Assembly (NCBI RefSeq): GCF_022374875.2
Contig: NZ_CP092428.2
Coordinates: 124,001-188,000, forward strand
Direction of reading: 5' to 3'
DNA: 64,000 nt
DNA from: Mycolicibacterium rufum
GTDB lineage: Bacteria; Actinomycetota; Actinomycetes; Mycobacteriales; Mycobacteriaceae
The translations under genes and the position numbers were made by a program. This document shows, piece after piece, positions 24,873 to 34,032 of this stretch. Below the pieces are notes generated by a model, which saw nothing but the letters and a program-made list of their open reading frames with translations, did not search any database and was not told the origin of the DNA. Each line of letters starts with the position of its first letter. Positions within the stretch are counted from its first letter, which is position 1.

Positions 24873-25598
24873 TCAAGTCGACGCGATCCAAAACGCGGCG
24901 TCGTTGATCTCGTGCGCTTCCGGGCGCTCTGATGAGGCGAAAATGCTGGGATCGCGCAGACCACCGCGGGCATCAAGAAGGAGACGATGCTTCTGCCGCC
25001 ACAGCATCGGTGTGGCGGCAGCGTCGGACACTGAGTCCAGGCGGTACCCGAGGTGGTAGATCATTTGAGAATCCATGCGCTGCAGGGTTATTGCGCATTC
25101 CTGACATACAGCGAACAGTGTCGAGGCATCGCCATCGCCGCGGCGGGGAACCCGGGAGATGACCGCGTCGGCCGTGAGGTGGCAGCCGGTGGCCATGATT
25201 TCGCAATACCCCTCGGAGCGGGCGAACACCAAGGTGCGTGGCCGCATACGGAAGGCAGCGCCGCTCTGCACGCCGGCGGGGAATACCGCGGAACGACGCG
25301 GTTCCCTAGGCGGGGGAGGGGGGTCATGCTCCGGTGCCACCGGAGGATCATCCGCAGCTACCTCGTCGAGCAGGGCCGCGGCGGCGGCGAAGCGGCCGTC
25401 GATCCAGATGCCGGCCCACATGCCCCAGGACGGCCGGCACTCCAGGGCCAGTTGTGCGCAGCTGCGGCGCAACGGGCACGCTAAACACGTTGAGAGAGCC
25501 TGCATTCGGCGAGAGCGGCAGAACCATTGATCCGGGTCGAGGTGACAGGGGGGTGGCTCGGTGATCGAGGTGTTGCGTCTCGACGGCGGCGACGTCAT
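24873..25598 (-). CDS. WhiB-like iron-sulfur regulator with C-terminal extension
   Basis: A 241-residue protein. The WhiB core is near the N-terminus: Cys18 in PCHLDPDQWF, then Cys38, Cys41 and Cys47 (CLACPLRRSC, the CxxCx5C pattern) and the turn GMWAGIWIDGR (G[VI]W[GA]G). These cysteines would hold a [4Fe-4S] cluster. About 150 extra residues follow, Pro-rich and then helical with further Cys/His (GYCEIMATGCH, CQECAI), which ordinary WhiB proteins lack. ATG 25598 follows the rep stop by one base, so both genes form an operon. It may control plasmid copy or transfer in response to redox state; this is inference. Confidence 0.82.
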   Translation of the reverse strand: MTSPPSRRNTSITEPPPCHLDPDQWFCRSRRMQALSTCLACPLRRSCAQLALECRPSWGMWAGIWIDGRFAAAAALLDEVAADDPPVAPEHDPPPPPREPRRSAVFPAGVQSGAAFRMRPRTLVFARSEGYCEIMATGCHLTADAVISRVPRRGDGDASTLFAVCQECAITLQRMDSQMIYHLGYRLDSVSDAAATPMLWRQKHRLLLDARGGLRDPSIFASSERPEAHEINDAAFWIAST

Positions 25599-25599
25599 G

Positions 25600-26856
25600 T
25601 CAGTTCGCTGGGATGCCACGGATCTCGTCGACCCGGGTGCGGCGTTCCTCGTGCGCGAGGCGGTCGGCTTCAGCGCGACGCTGTAGAGCTCGTTGCGCGG
25701 CTTGTCGGGCGATATCGAGCGCTGCTCGGCGGCCCGATCCGCTTAGCGCCGCTCGGGCCGCTTGGCGTGCCCGCAGGGCTGCGTCTCGTTCGGCGAACTG
25801 GGCCGCAATGCGCTTGCGCGTCAAGGTGAACTCGGCAGCTTCGCGGGCTTCCTCGAGGGCTGAGGGTCGTTCGGCCGGGTTTCCATGAGCTGCAAGGATG
25901 GCGCCCAGCAGGCCGATTGGCTTGTGCGGGGCGTCGGGAATCCAATGTCCGGTTCCGATCCAGTCGGTGATGGCCTGGTTGAGGTCCCGCGGCGTCCAGC
26001 CGTGCTCGGCGACGGTCGTGAGTAGTCGGGCCCAGGGGGCGCCGGTGCGGTAGCGCCGGGCCCACGGCGGGCTGTGCCGGTCACAGATCCATCGGTTCGC
26101 CAGGGTTAGCGCTTGCGGACTAGGTGCTGTGCGACGCGGAGCGGCGCTGCTACCGGCCTTTGGTCGGGTGCTGGTAGTGAGTGAATTCTTAACAGAAGGT
26201 TGGTTCTCTAAAAGAGACCCTTCGGGATGGGGTGACAGCCGGTGAAATCTGCTGTCGTGCAACGCCCACACCGATGCCCAGCCGCGACCGCGGTCGCCGA
26301 CGCGCCAGCTGGCGTAGCGCTCGGCGCGGGTGCGTTGCCTGCCCCGCATCACTTCGGTGGCGACTCCAAGGAGCCGCAGGGCTGTGGAGGCGCGCTGTAC
26401 GGTGCGTACCGATAGCCCGGTGAGTTGAGCGATGCGTTCATTGGTGGGCCGGCAGTTGCGTCCGGTCCGGTGGTCGGCGAACGATGCGCGCGCTTCGGCC
26501 ACCGCAACAACAGATTTGAGGCTTACTGGATTGTTGGGCATGACCGGACGTACGTGGGTGTTGTAGCGCAGGCGGTAGGCCGCAGGAACGGTTTCGTGTG
26601 CCCAGCGTCGCGCTCGACCGCTCCAGCATGGGATGGCGCCCCATTGCACGTTGACGTCGAGGGCAATACGGGGAAGGCGATCGAAGCAGTGTCCGCTGGC
26701 GCGACGGATCCATACCGGCGCGGTGTGGGCCGTGCCCCGGCGGCGCAGCGACGGGCCGGAACCGTGATAGGGACGAGTGGTGACATCGGCGAGGTCACGG
26801 TGCGCGGCATATGGACCGTGTGGAATGCGTGCGCTACCGTGGAATGCGTCTTTCAA
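25600..26856 (-). CDS. rep: plasmid replication initiator (winged-helix Rep)
   Basis: A protein of about 418 residues. The core RNCRPTNERIAQLTGLSVRT and the following QRASTALRLLGVATEVMRGRQR form a winged helix, and ASWRVGDRGRGWASVWALHD is typical of mycobacterial plasmid Rep proteins. The C-terminal part has DLNQAITDWIGTGHWIPDAP, HKPIGLLGAILAAHG and an Arg/Ala-rich helix. TTG 26856 has GAAGGG upstream; TTG 26895 and ATG 26541 (MPNNPVSLKS) are alternatives, so the N-terminus is uncertain. The non-coding region to its right probably contains the origin it opens. Assignment rests on family motifs and plasmid context. Confidence 0.75.
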   Translation of the reverse strand: MKDAFHGSARIPHGPYAAHRDLADVTTRPYHGSGPSLRRRGTAHTAPVWIRRASGHCFDRLPRIALDVNVQWGAIPCWSGRARRWAHETVPAAYRLRYNTHVRPVMPNNPVSLKSVVAVAEARASFADHRTGRNCRPTNERIAQLTGLSVRTVQRASTALRLLGVATEVMRGRQRTRAERYASWRVGDRGRGWASVWALHDSRFHRLSPHPEGSLLENQPSVKNSLTTSTRPKAGSSAAPRRTAPSPQALTLANRWICDRHSPPWARRYRTGAPWARLLTTVAEHGWTPRDLNQAITDWIGTGHWIPDAPHKPIGLLGAILAAHGNPAERPSALEEAREAAEFTLTRKRIAAQFAERDAALRARQAARAALSGSGRRAALDIARQAAQRALQRRAEADRLAHEERRTRVDEIRGIPAN

Positions 26857-27063
26857 GACGATTCCCTTCAGCAAGGGGGAGTGGCGTGAAAGCAACTGGG
26901 TTCGAGCGGCAACTCGAACTTGACGACCCTCGGTCCTTCGGGCCGGGGGTTTCGTCGTTTAGGTGCTTTCCGAGAAGTTATGTAGTTGTGTGGCTGACGA
27001 TTTCAGCGGTCAGCCTGGGTTGCTGTTGGTCGGGTCTCCTCTCCTGGGTTGAGCTGTTTCCGG

Positions 27064-27082
27064 CGCGGATATCCGCGCTTGG
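27064..27082. repeat. origin-like repeat, copy 1
   Basis: CGCGGATATCCGCGCTTGG, identical to copy 2. The central 16 bases (27063-27078) are a perfect palindrome around GATATC. Iteron-like location beside rep. Confidence 0.6.
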
Positions 27083-27121
27083 ACGTACGCCGCCCACAGA
27101 CATCGAACGTTGAGCCGGCAC

Positions 27122-27140
27122 CGCGGATATCCGCGCTTGG
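27122..27140. repeat. origin-like repeat, copy 2
   Basis: The same 19 bases as copy 1 in the same orientation, 58 bases downstream. The perfect palindrome here is 14 bases (27122-27135). The conserved CTTGG tail gives each copy a direction. Confidence 0.6.
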
Positions 27141-27666
27141 GTGTGAGCATGCCGCACGAAGCAGCCGGTGGCGGGGAAGACACGCCGCACCATCTTTCAC
27201 ACAGGTAACAGCGGTCGCGGGTCCTCGCGGCCCCACATGCAGATGCGTGCGCGTCAATGTTGCCCCCGGCATCATGTGTGGCACGGAGAGCCACCGTCCG
27301 GAGTCGGCATTTCGTGACCGAGCGAGTGACACTGCGCCCCAACATTGGTCGTCGAAGCGGGAGTACTCCTGAACGCGAGGTGTCGGATCGATCCGGCGGC
27401 GCGGCCGCGGTCCTGTCGTGGAAGATGCCGGCGTACGGCCGGAACACCACTTACGTGGGCTGCATCGGGAAGCACGCCAATCAGGCTGGCACGCGGTGAC
27501 ACGCTGTGCACCGCCCCTAGGTCCTCGGTGTGTTCATGTGCACCGCTGCCTTGACTCGCACTGGATTCTTTGGCGCATAGCTGTTGCACCACAGGCGCTG
27601 TTGGATGGAGGTCAAGCATCCACATCGATGTGCTGTGGTGGACACCTGTCTTGGAGGAAGCGATCG

Positions 27667-28542
27667 ATGACCGCACTAGACGATGTGGGAACCGTCATCG
27701 CCGATGACGATCGAGGAGTCAGCCCACCGCCTGGGGAGCAGATTGACGTACGGGGGCTCGGGTCGGAGGGCGGCGTGCGACTTCGCGGGGTACCGACTCT
27801 GGTACGAGCGAGTCGCGCGGTGGCAGTGACTATCACCGCAGGCATCGCCGTGTCGAGTTTCGTCCTGTCTTTTGCGGCGCTGAGCGACCTCGCTCGGCGG
27901 ACCGGAAGTTGGGCGGACTGGTTACCATACCTGTGGCCTGGAATCGTCGATGGCGCAATCGTTTTGGCGACCATGGGCATCCTGACCACAGCGGCCTATC
28001 CCGATCAGCGCAAGAATCGACAATTCTTCTGGTCGATGCTCGCCCTGGGTTCCCTGGTAAGCATCGGCGGCAACGCGCTGCATGCCATTCTCCCGGCGTC
28101 GGCGCCTCTGCCGACATGGCTGGCCTTCGCGGTGGCCTGCGTCCCACCCGCAGGAATTCTTGGATCCACCCACGCCGTGCAGATCCTCTGGCGGTTCAAC
28201 CCGACACAGGCGCCGGAGCACGCCGCCAGCCCCCACGCCGCCTGGGCGCCCATGACGCCAAGGCACCTCGATCGCGGAGAGCGCTGGTTGGGGATCGCCC
28301 GCGAGATTCATCAGCGCGGCAGGTTGACGACACACTCCGAGGACACGTTGACGCAGGCGCTGTGGCGGTTGTTCGAGGTGCGACCGGCGATGTCGTTGCG
28401 CGCGATCGGCGAGGAGGTCGGGGTGAGCCATCACGACGTCATTGCCCGCATCCGGCAGACCGCGCTGGAGGTGGTCCGAGATCGCCCCGAATTGGCTCCT
28501 ATGGCCGTAGCTATCGAGGGTCAGCCGGGCTTAGCGTCGTAG
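27667..28542 (+). CDS. DUF2637 membrane protein
   Basis: A 291-residue protein. After a 45-residue cytoplasmic lead, four hydrophobic segments run through AVTITAGIAVSSFVLSF, WLPYLWPGIVDGAIVLAT, FFWSMLALGSLVSIGGN and LAFAVACVPPAGILGSTH, the DUF2637 pattern. A C-terminal cytoplasmic helix-turn-helix-like part follows (ALWRLFEVRPAMSLRAIGEE...SHHDVIARIRQTAL). DUF2637 proteins are common on actinobacterial plasmids and integrative elements and are linked to plasmid spread (Spd-like), with no proven mechanism. ATG 27667 has a strong GGAGGAAG upstream. Confidence 0.8.
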   Translation: MTALDDVGTVIADDDRGVSPPPGEQIDVRGLGSEGGVRLRGVPTLVRASRAVAVTITAGIAVSSFVLSFAALSDLARRTGSWADWLPYLWPGIVDGAIVLATMGILTTAAYPDQRKNRQFFWSMLALGSLVSIGGNALHAILPASAPLPTWLAFAVACVPPAGILGSTHAVQILWRFNPTQAPEHAASPHAAWAPMTPRHLDRGERWLGIAREIHQRGRLTTHSEDTLTQALWRLFEVRPAMSLRAIGEEVGVSHHDVIARIRQTALEVVRDRPELAPMAVAIEGQPGLAS

Positions 28543-28582
28543 AGAGCGACCGCGCGGCGGTGCTGAGGAAAGGACTTCGCTC

Positions 28583-30139
28583 GTGACTTTCGGTCTTCCC
28601 AGTGTTCCCGACCTCGTCTCGGATCTGCTGGAGCCTGCGGTGGTCAACGTGGCCAAGGTGGTGGGCGCGGTCGGCCGTGTCTTCGGCGACGACGATCAGC
28701 CGCCGTCTCAGACCCCGTTGCAGCGCACCAACACTGCGCTCTACGGCCCTGGCGGCGCGCCATCTGCACCGCCCCCGGCGCCGGCACCGCCCGCCGACAG
28801 CGCCGGGGGGCTCAACGATGGCGCCACCAGCGCGGGAGATCAACACACGCAGGACACCACGGGCGCGTCGCTGACCGACGAGAAGCTCGCCGCACTGCTC
28901 AAGCAAATCTTTGCGTCCAACCAACAGGCCCGCGACAAGATCAACGCGATCTTGGCCGACGTCCAATCCAAGTCAAAGCAGATTGCGCCGGAGATGGCCG
29001 ACCCGGCATCGGTCATGGCGTTTCAAAAGTTCATGGACGGCAAGTTCGCCGAGATCCAGAAAGTGCTCGGCGACGCCCAGGTTGACGCGAAGACGCAGGC
29101 GGCGATTATGGACGCGCTCGGCCAGGAATACCGCACGTCCGGCCCTGCGCCCGGCGAAGGTGGCGGCACGGGGTCGGGAACGGGGTCCGGTTCGGGAGAG
29201 TCCGCAGGCGGGGGAGCCGGGGGTGGCGGCGGGGATGCGGCGCCCCCTCCCGCCGATGATTCAGTCCCCTCGACGACGCCTGCCGGCGACAGCGGCTTGA
29301 CCGATCCCATGGCCGGGATGGGCCCCCTGGGCATGGGCGGGATGGGGATGGACCCGCTGTCGTCGTTGGCCGGGATGGGATCGGCGCTACCGGGGATGCT
29401 TGGCGGTCTCGGCGCCGGCGGTTCACCGCTGGACGCCTTAGGCGGCCTCGGCGGCCTGGGATCGGCCCTTCCGGGCTTGGCGTCGCAGTTCTCGGACAAG
29501 AGCGCCCCGGACCAGGGCGGCGACGGTGAGAAGTTCTCCGACACGAAGGGCGATTCGAAGACCGAAAAGTCCGACGATCAGTTCACTGACGAGCCGAGCA
29601 AGACCGATGACTCGTCAGTAAAGAAAACAGAGCCGGGCAGCCCCGTTCCCACTGAGCCAACTGTGCAGCCCGCGGTGAACACCTCGCCCGAGGCCGCGGC
29701 CCCGGCGGCGGCCCCGGCGGTCGCGCCGCACACGGTCCCCTTGCCCGATGGCACGTCGGTGACCGCTGCGGATGCGCAACGTGAGCGTGCGTTGAAGGCA
29801 GTGCTCAACGGTTCCTCGGTGAGCGCGGCTTATGGCGATCAGATCCCGCCGGCAGGGTCGCCGGTGATGAATCCGGTCGACCGCAACAGTCTACGGCCGG
29901 GGGACTACGCCCAGTTCGAGGCCAAGCCTGCAGTGATGTACATGGGGAATGGGAAAATCTGGCTGGATGGTCAGCTCAAAGAAATTCGTGCGTTGACCCC
30001 CTCGGCAGATTTTCTAGGCTGGACGGGACCGCCGGCAGCTGGGGGCGGGACGCAGGCCGCTGTGCCGGCGCCGGCACCCAGCGCCCCGGCATCAGCTTCG
30101 GTTACCACGGCGCCGCCGACCGGTAACCCCACGGCGTAG
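28583..30139 (+). CDS. DUF4226-like ESX-associated protein
   Basis: A 518-residue protein. Residues about 90-185 are a helical domain (LAALLKQIFASNQQARDKIN, AEIQKVLGDAQVDAKTQAAI) matching the DUF4226 pattern seen in mycobacterial ESX-linked genes. The middle is Gly/Ser/Asp-rich and low complexity. The C-terminal domain has VPLPDGTSVTAADAQRERAL, NPVDRNSLRPGDYAQF and GNGKIWLDGQLKEI and ends in FLGWTGPP. GTG start with AAAGGA upstream. It opens a rightward run of ESX-associated genes (to 32833). Likely a secreted or surface-located partner of the EspB-like protein; function unknown. Confidence 0.7.
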   Translation: MTFGLPSVPDLVSDLLEPAVVNVAKVVGAVGRVFGDDDQPPSQTPLQRTNTALYGPGGAPSAPPPAPAPPADSAGGLNDGATSAGDQHTQDTTGASLTDEKLAALLKQIFASNQQARDKINAILADVQSKSKQIAPEMADPASVMAFQKFMDGKFAEIQKVLGDAQVDAKTQAAIMDALGQEYRTSGPAPGEGGGTGSGTGSGSGESAGGGAGGGGGDAAPPPADDSVPSTTPAGDSGLTDPMAGMGPLGMGGMGMDPLSSLAGMGSALPGMLGGLGAGGSPLDALGGLGGLGSALPGLASQFSDKSAPDQGGDGEKFSDTKGDSKTEKSDDQFTDEPSKTDDSSVKKTEPGSPVPTEPTVQPAVNTSPEAAAPAAAPAVAPHTVPLPDGTSVTAADAQRERALKAVLNGSSVSAAYGDQIPPAGSPVMNPVDRNSLRPGDYAQFEAKPAVMYMGNGKIWLDGQLKEIRALTPSADFLGWTGPPAAGGGTQAAVPAPAPSAPASASVTTAPPTGNPTA

Positions 30140-30152
30140 GGGAGTCCGCACG

Positions 30153-30458
30153 ATGCAGTCAGACGCCGAGATCCAGGAACGGACGTATCTGGAGACCTCG
30201 CGCTCCGGGGCATTGCTGGTGGAGCTGGACGGCAACGGTGGCGTGGTGCGTGTCCAGCTCGAGCCCGAGGTGAATGCAACGTGGTCAGCCGACACGCTCA
30301 GTGAGCGGCTGCTGCACCTTCATCGGCTGGCGATAATGCGAGCCCGCCTGGCGCAGCGGCAGCGTATGAACGAGCTCGGCGCCGACATGCCGCCCGACGA
30401 CACCTATCCCAGCGAGGTTGAGATCTCGGCCTACCGCGCTCGATATTTGGATTTTTAG
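30153..30458 (+). CDS. small ESX-associated protein (DUF2694/YbaB-like)
   Basis: A 101-residue protein. A beta part (YLETSRSGALLVELDGNGG, VVRVQLEPEVNATW) is followed by a long helix (LSERLLHLHRLAIMRARLAQRQRMNEL) and an acidic tail. This resembles small mycobacterial proteins of the DUF2694 or YbaB/EspL type, which serve as chaperone-like partners of ESX substrates. It starts 13 bases after the DUF4226-like gene with GGGGAG upstream, so it belongs to that operon. The exact family is uncertain. Confidence 0.65.
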   Translation: MQSDAEIQERTYLETSRSGALLVELDGNGGVVRVQLEPEVNATWSADTLSERLLHLHRLAIMRARLAQRQRMNELGADMPPDDTYPSEVEISAYRARYLDF

Positions 30459-30526
30459 GGCACCGCGCAACCGTGTTCACCGGCTTAAGCTGGGCAAACA
30501 ACCGCTCCGACTGAGAGGACCGCACC

Positions 30527-30832
30527 GTGGCTGATCGCCTTGTAGTAGACGTCGAGGCGTGGCAAGACCACGCTTCCTGGTGGGACCAGGAGAGCGAGGC
30601 CGCCCGCGAGCGCCTGGCCGTCGACCCCGCCACTCTGGAGACGGCGCAGCAGGCCTTCGGCAAGATCGGGTCGTCCACGGTGGGGGCCGCCTATGCGGCG
30701 ACGCTGGCCGCCCGTGACGAACTCGGTCAGCGGATGAGTGCGAATGCGCAGGCCGTCGCAGCCCACATCCGTCGCAGTGTGCAGACCTATGTGGACCAGG
30801 AACGCGACAACCAGCAGATGCTGAGAAGCTGA
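30527..30832 (+). CDS. EspC-like ESX substrate
   Basis: A 101-residue helical protein starting MADRLVVDVEAWQDHASWWD. Two long helices are separated by a short turn (KIGSSTVGAAYA), and the second ends with the export motif YVDQE (Yxxx[DE]) followed by RDNQQML. Size and motif position match EspC and DUF2580-type substrates. GTG 30527 is preceded by GAGAGGA. It lies 13 bases before the EspB-like paralogue 2, so the two may travel together. Confidence 0.78.
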   Translation: MADRLVVDVEAWQDHASWWDQESEAARERLAVDPATLETAQQAFGKIGSSTVGAAYAATLAARDELGQRMSANAQAVAAHIRRSVQTYVDQERDNQQMLRS

Positions 30833-30845
30833 GCCCTGGGCGTTC

Positions 30846-32471
30846 ATGTCCGACAGCGCACACGCGTTCATCGATCCCGACGGCGTCCGCGCCGCCGGGG
30901 CAGCCCTGTCGGGGGCGCCTGCGGCAGCGGCCGCACCACCGCCGGCGGTGACGCCGTGCGCGGCGGATTCGACGTCGGTGGGCGTCGCGTCTGCGCTGAC
31001 GTCGTCGATCACCGAGTTAATCAACGCCACAATGGCTTTGAACGATAAGACGGCGCACGCCGCTGGTCGGCTCGATCAGAACGCCATAACGTACGAGGAG
31101 CAGGAACAGGCCAACGCGGCGTCTCTGGCCAGCGCGTCCCGAGGGAGTGCGCAGGCCACTCCGGTGCTGGCCGGCCCGACATCAGGCCACGCGCCGACCC
31201 TGGCCCCTGTCGCACCCGCCAGTGGGGGAGTCCAACCCATGTCGGGACGAGAGATCGCTGCCCTCCTTCACGGCGGCCCCGGCCCCGAAGCGCTGGAGTC
31301 TGCGGCGACGGCGCTGAACACCCACGCCGCCCAGCTCGAGTCGGCGGCGCAGACGGTGCGTTCGGCGCGGTGGAGCAGCGAGCAGAGCTGGGACTCCGCG
31401 GCCTCTGCTCGCGCCACCACGCACCTGGCCTCGCTGGAATCGACATACACGCGCCACGCCGATCAGTCGCGGGCGCTTTCCCGAGATGCAGCCGCGCAGG
31501 CCAACAACTTTCGTCAGGCACGTGCCAACACCCCCACTCCTGAGCAGTTCGCCGACCTAGAGCAGCGGTTGCGCGCCGCCGCGGCGGCCAATGCCCAAAG
31601 CGGCGGCCGTTACACCGCGATGGTGACCAAGCTGCAGACCGATTTGGCCGCCGCACATCAGCAGGCGGTGAGTAGCTACACCACGTACACCAACGGCAGC
31701 AAGCTCGACGCCAAGCCGCTGGGTCCCAGTGTCGCAAGCACTGCAACAGGTGGTCTTGGGGAAGCGGGAGCTGGTGGGCCGGGGTCGCCGAAGGAGGGGT
31801 CAGGTGAAGCTCCCCCGGGGGCCGGCGACCCTGCTACAGCGGGACTTGACGGAGCGGCCGCGGGCGACCTGAGCGGCGGTGATCTCATGCAGACCTTGCT
31901 GCCCACCATCTTTGGTGTCGTGGCGGGAGCCGCTGGTGGCCTCCTGGGAGCCCTAAGCGGTGCTGCGGAGAAGGTCCAGCAGACGGGGACCCAACTCGTC
32001 AGCGGCCTCGCCCAGGGCGGAGCGTCGGCGCTACAGGGCATGTCGGCCGGCGAGCCGGAAATGGGTGACCTCTCCTCCGGGGAGGGCGGGGGGCCCGACG
32101 ATCTCGGACTTGGCGACGGCGGCGGTGGAGCGCAGCCCGGTGACACCCAGCCCGCCTCGGCCGGTGACGGCGCGGGCCTGTCCGCCGCGCCCGCGTCGGC
32201 GGCCGCGGCGCCGGCAGTAGCACCCGCACCGACAGTGGGCAGTGCGCCGTCGCCAATCGGCGGCAGCGGCGGAGCGGGAATGGGGGCCCCTATGGGCGGC
32301 ATGATGCCTCCGATGATGGGTGGCCCCGGCCGCGGCGGCGGTGGTGAGGATGACAAGCGGCTCTACGAGGAGAAGCGACTCCGGTTGACCACCCCGCCGA
32401 ACGCCGAACCTGTCAAGGGCAGGGTCGAGGCACGTGAATCACGCACTGAGAGAAGGGACAAGCAATCGTGA
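30846..32471 (+). CDS. EspB-like ESX substrate, variable C-terminus (paralogue 2)
   Basis: A 541-residue protein. The PE-like half ends in YEEQE. LLHGGPGPEAL and the PPE-like half with ARANTPTPEQFADLEQRL and GRYTAMVTKLQTDL follow. After residue 290 it is Gly/Ala/Pro-rich, with a hydrophobic helix near 355-380 (LLPTIFGVVAGAAGGLLGAL), a Gly/Met-rich segment (GGMMPPMMGGPGRGGG) and a charged end. The hydrophobic, glycine-rich C-terminus resembles EspB and PPE tails, which may insert in or assemble on membranes. It ends overlapping the next gene by 4 bases. Confidence 0.85.
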   Translation: MSDSAHAFIDPDGVRAAGAALSGAPAAAAAPPPAVTPCAADSTSVGVASALTSSITELINATMALNDKTAHAAGRLDQNAITYEEQEQANAASLASASRGSAQATPVLAGPTSGHAPTLAPVAPASGGVQPMSGREIAALLHGGPGPEALESAATALNTHAAQLESAAQTVRSARWSSEQSWDSAASARATTHLASLESTYTRHADQSRALSRDAAAQANNFRQARANTPTPEQFADLEQRLRAAAAANAQSGGRYTAMVTKLQTDLAAAHQQAVSSYTTYTNGSKLDAKPLGPSVASTATGGLGEAGAGGPGSPKEGSGEAPPGAGDPATAGLDGAAAGDLSGGDLMQTLLPTIFGVVAGAAGGLLGALSGAAEKVQQTGTQLVSGLAQGGASALQGMSAGEPEMGDLSSGEGGGPDDLGLGDGGGGAQPGDTQPASAGDGAGLSAAPASAAAAPAVAPAPTVGSAPSPIGGSGGAGMGAPMGGMMPPMMGGPGRGGGGEDDKRLYEEKRLRLTTPPNAEPVKGRVEARESRTERRDKQS

Positions 32472-32833
32472 CGTTGACTGACGACCAGTACGTCGCCCAG
32501 GCCGAGGCCGCGTTAGCCCACATGCGTGCTCGCAACAAGGCATTCCTGGATGCCGTCGACGGCATCGACGTTCCGTCACTGCATGACGATGTGCGCGCTC
32601 GTTTCGACAGCAATGGAAACCTGGTGGACCTCGACATCGCTCCCGAGGCGCTGAACGTCTATACCAACGTCGAACTGGAAGAACTCATCACCAGCGTCTT
32701 ACGAGAGACTCGTAACCAGCTCACCGCGCAAATGCAGGGCCTGTTCGTGAAGTACCTCGTCCCTACCGACCCACAGTTCGACCCGGATGCTCTTGGTGAG
32801 CGCTACGTCGCACCACCGCCGCTTGACGCCTGA
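32468..32833 (+). CDS. YbaB/EspL-like ESX-associated protein
   Basis: A 121-residue protein. A helix (YVAQAEAALAHMRARNKAFL), a beta part (VRARFDSNGNLVDLDI) and a long helix (NVELEELITSVLRETRNQLT) give the YbaB-type fold order. Small proteins of this type, such as EspL, stabilise EspB-class substrates. Its GTG overlaps the stop of EspB-like paralogue 2 (GTGA), so it is made in step with that protein and is probably its chaperone. Confidence 0.7.
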   Translation: MTLTDDQYVAQAEAALAHMRARNKAFLDAVDGIDVPSLHDDVRARFDSNGNLVDLDIAPEALNVYTNVELEELITSVLRETRNQLTAQMQGLFVKYLVPTDPQFDPDALGERYVAPPPLDA

Positions 32834-32981
32834 AACCTCAGGAACGCCGCAGCCAGGAGCAATCACTTTCGTCGAATGCGCTGTCTAGCAACCAGATCGG
32901 AATTTTGTCGCAAGCGCGCGGCGGTATCGATGTGGTCGAGTACCGTCAGTCGGCCTCCGATGCGTCCCTTAGGCTTCGATC

Positions 32982-33665
32982 ATGACGGGTAGGACCGCTG
33001 GTACCGGATTCGGCAAGCGTGCCATCGCCGTGTTGATGGCCGCCTGCGCCGTGGTGGGCTGCGGCGGTAGCGAGGCACCTATGTTGGCGCCGTCCCAGGT
33101 CGGATGCCAGGACGTCAACGTTGGGCGCTGGCTCGACGTCCCCAGCAGCGGGCCGGTCTCCGTGCGCGTACCTCAGCCGCCAGGCTGGGAGATCAACGAG
33201 GACGTGGCACGACGGGCCCAGGAGATGATGGCGTCCGACCGGAGCACGGCAGGGCCTGCGCCGGTGTTCCTGATCGGTCCAACCCCGGAAGGCGGTTCCG
33301 AGGCCTCAGTCTTCATGGCGTCCGTTGATCAGGTGATTCCCGTCGGCGCGCCACCGACCGTCGATGCCACGCTCGACGATTTGGTCGACAGCATCGTTCA
33401 AGCGAGGCGTGCCGACGGCACCACCGTCGAGGGTCCGTCGTCGGCGACGGCGTGCGGTCACGCTCTGCGGTACTACCTGATCACCCCCAAGCCCACTGAG
33501 GCGGACGCGCACCCCACCACCGGTTACCAGTCGCAAATCGTTATTCAGGTCGACGGCACGTTCTACGGCGTGCAGATCGGCTACCGGCCCGCCAACTCCT
33601 CATCGGAGCCCATCCGCAGTGATCTGGACACCATGGTGCGTGGCATTCACATCACGACCCCGTAG
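32982..33665 (+). CDS. LpqN-like lipoprotein
   Basis: A 227-residue protein with a signal peptide and lipobox (CAVVGCGGS, Cys near 27). The mature domain has QPPGWEINEDVARRAQEMMA and RADGTTVEGPSSATACGHALRYYL, and ends in GIHITTP. This fits the LpqN/LpqT fold (small exported proteins linked to envelope functions). The two cysteines after the lipid-bearing one may form a disulfide. It follows the EspB/EspL-like run by 150 bases and may be separately expressed. Confidence 0.75.
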   Translation: MTGRTAGTGFGKRAIAVLMAACAVVGCGGSEAPMLAPSQVGCQDVNVGRWLDVPSSGPVSVRVPQPPGWEINEDVARRAQEMMASDRSTAGPAPVFLIGPTPEGGSEASVFMASVDQVIPVGAPPTVDATLDDLVDSIVQARRADGTTVEGPSSATACGHALRYYLITPKPTEADAHPTTGYQSQIVIQVDGTFYGVQIGYRPANSSSEPIRSDLDTMVRGIHITTP

Positions 33666-34032
33666 CCGGCGAGGAGTCCTCGAACGACGAGTTTGTAGCG
33701 AACCCCATTCACCGAAGGTGAGGGCGTCCCGCCCCACCACCACAACCGCCCGGCATCGCTTCTGTAGGCGCACTCACCTAGGCGCAGTCGTTGTTCAGGC
33801 TGGGACCGACAAATGTGACGACACCACACGATGCAACGAACAGTGCGGCATGCAGCCCCAGCACAAGCGCCGGCAGCCAGGCCGGGCCGGGCCGCGCCGC
33901 GGCATCGCACCGGCCGGTCGGTGTCACCGAGGCTGGTGCAGTCACCAGCACAGCTCGGCCAGCCATCGGTCACATGTGCACCAACAAATAGTCGCAGCCA
34001 TCCGCACACATGTCCCCAACCGCTCGACGGGC
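33666..34032. other. intergenic stretch, no gene seen
   Basis: About 370 bases between the lipoprotein stop and the end of the rep remnant. Short frames in both directions have no motif or ribosome site. The rep-like frame read from the right loses family resemblance before it enters this stretch. Confidence 0.4.

Larger units (their letters stand above)
26857..27666. other. non-coding region upstream of rep, candidate origin
   Basis: About 800 bases between the divergent rep and DUF2637 genes. It contains two copies of a long palindromic repeat with core CGCGGATATCCGCG (listed separately), 58 bases apart. No gene is supported: the frames are short and lack ribosome sites, except the GGAGGAAG that serves the gene at 27667. 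The position next to rep and the repeats make it the best origin candidate in the window. Confidence 0.5.

Noticed and set aside
27064..27140. Start of a CRISPR array
   Set aside because: Only two repeats, no further units at regular spacing, and no cas genes in the window.
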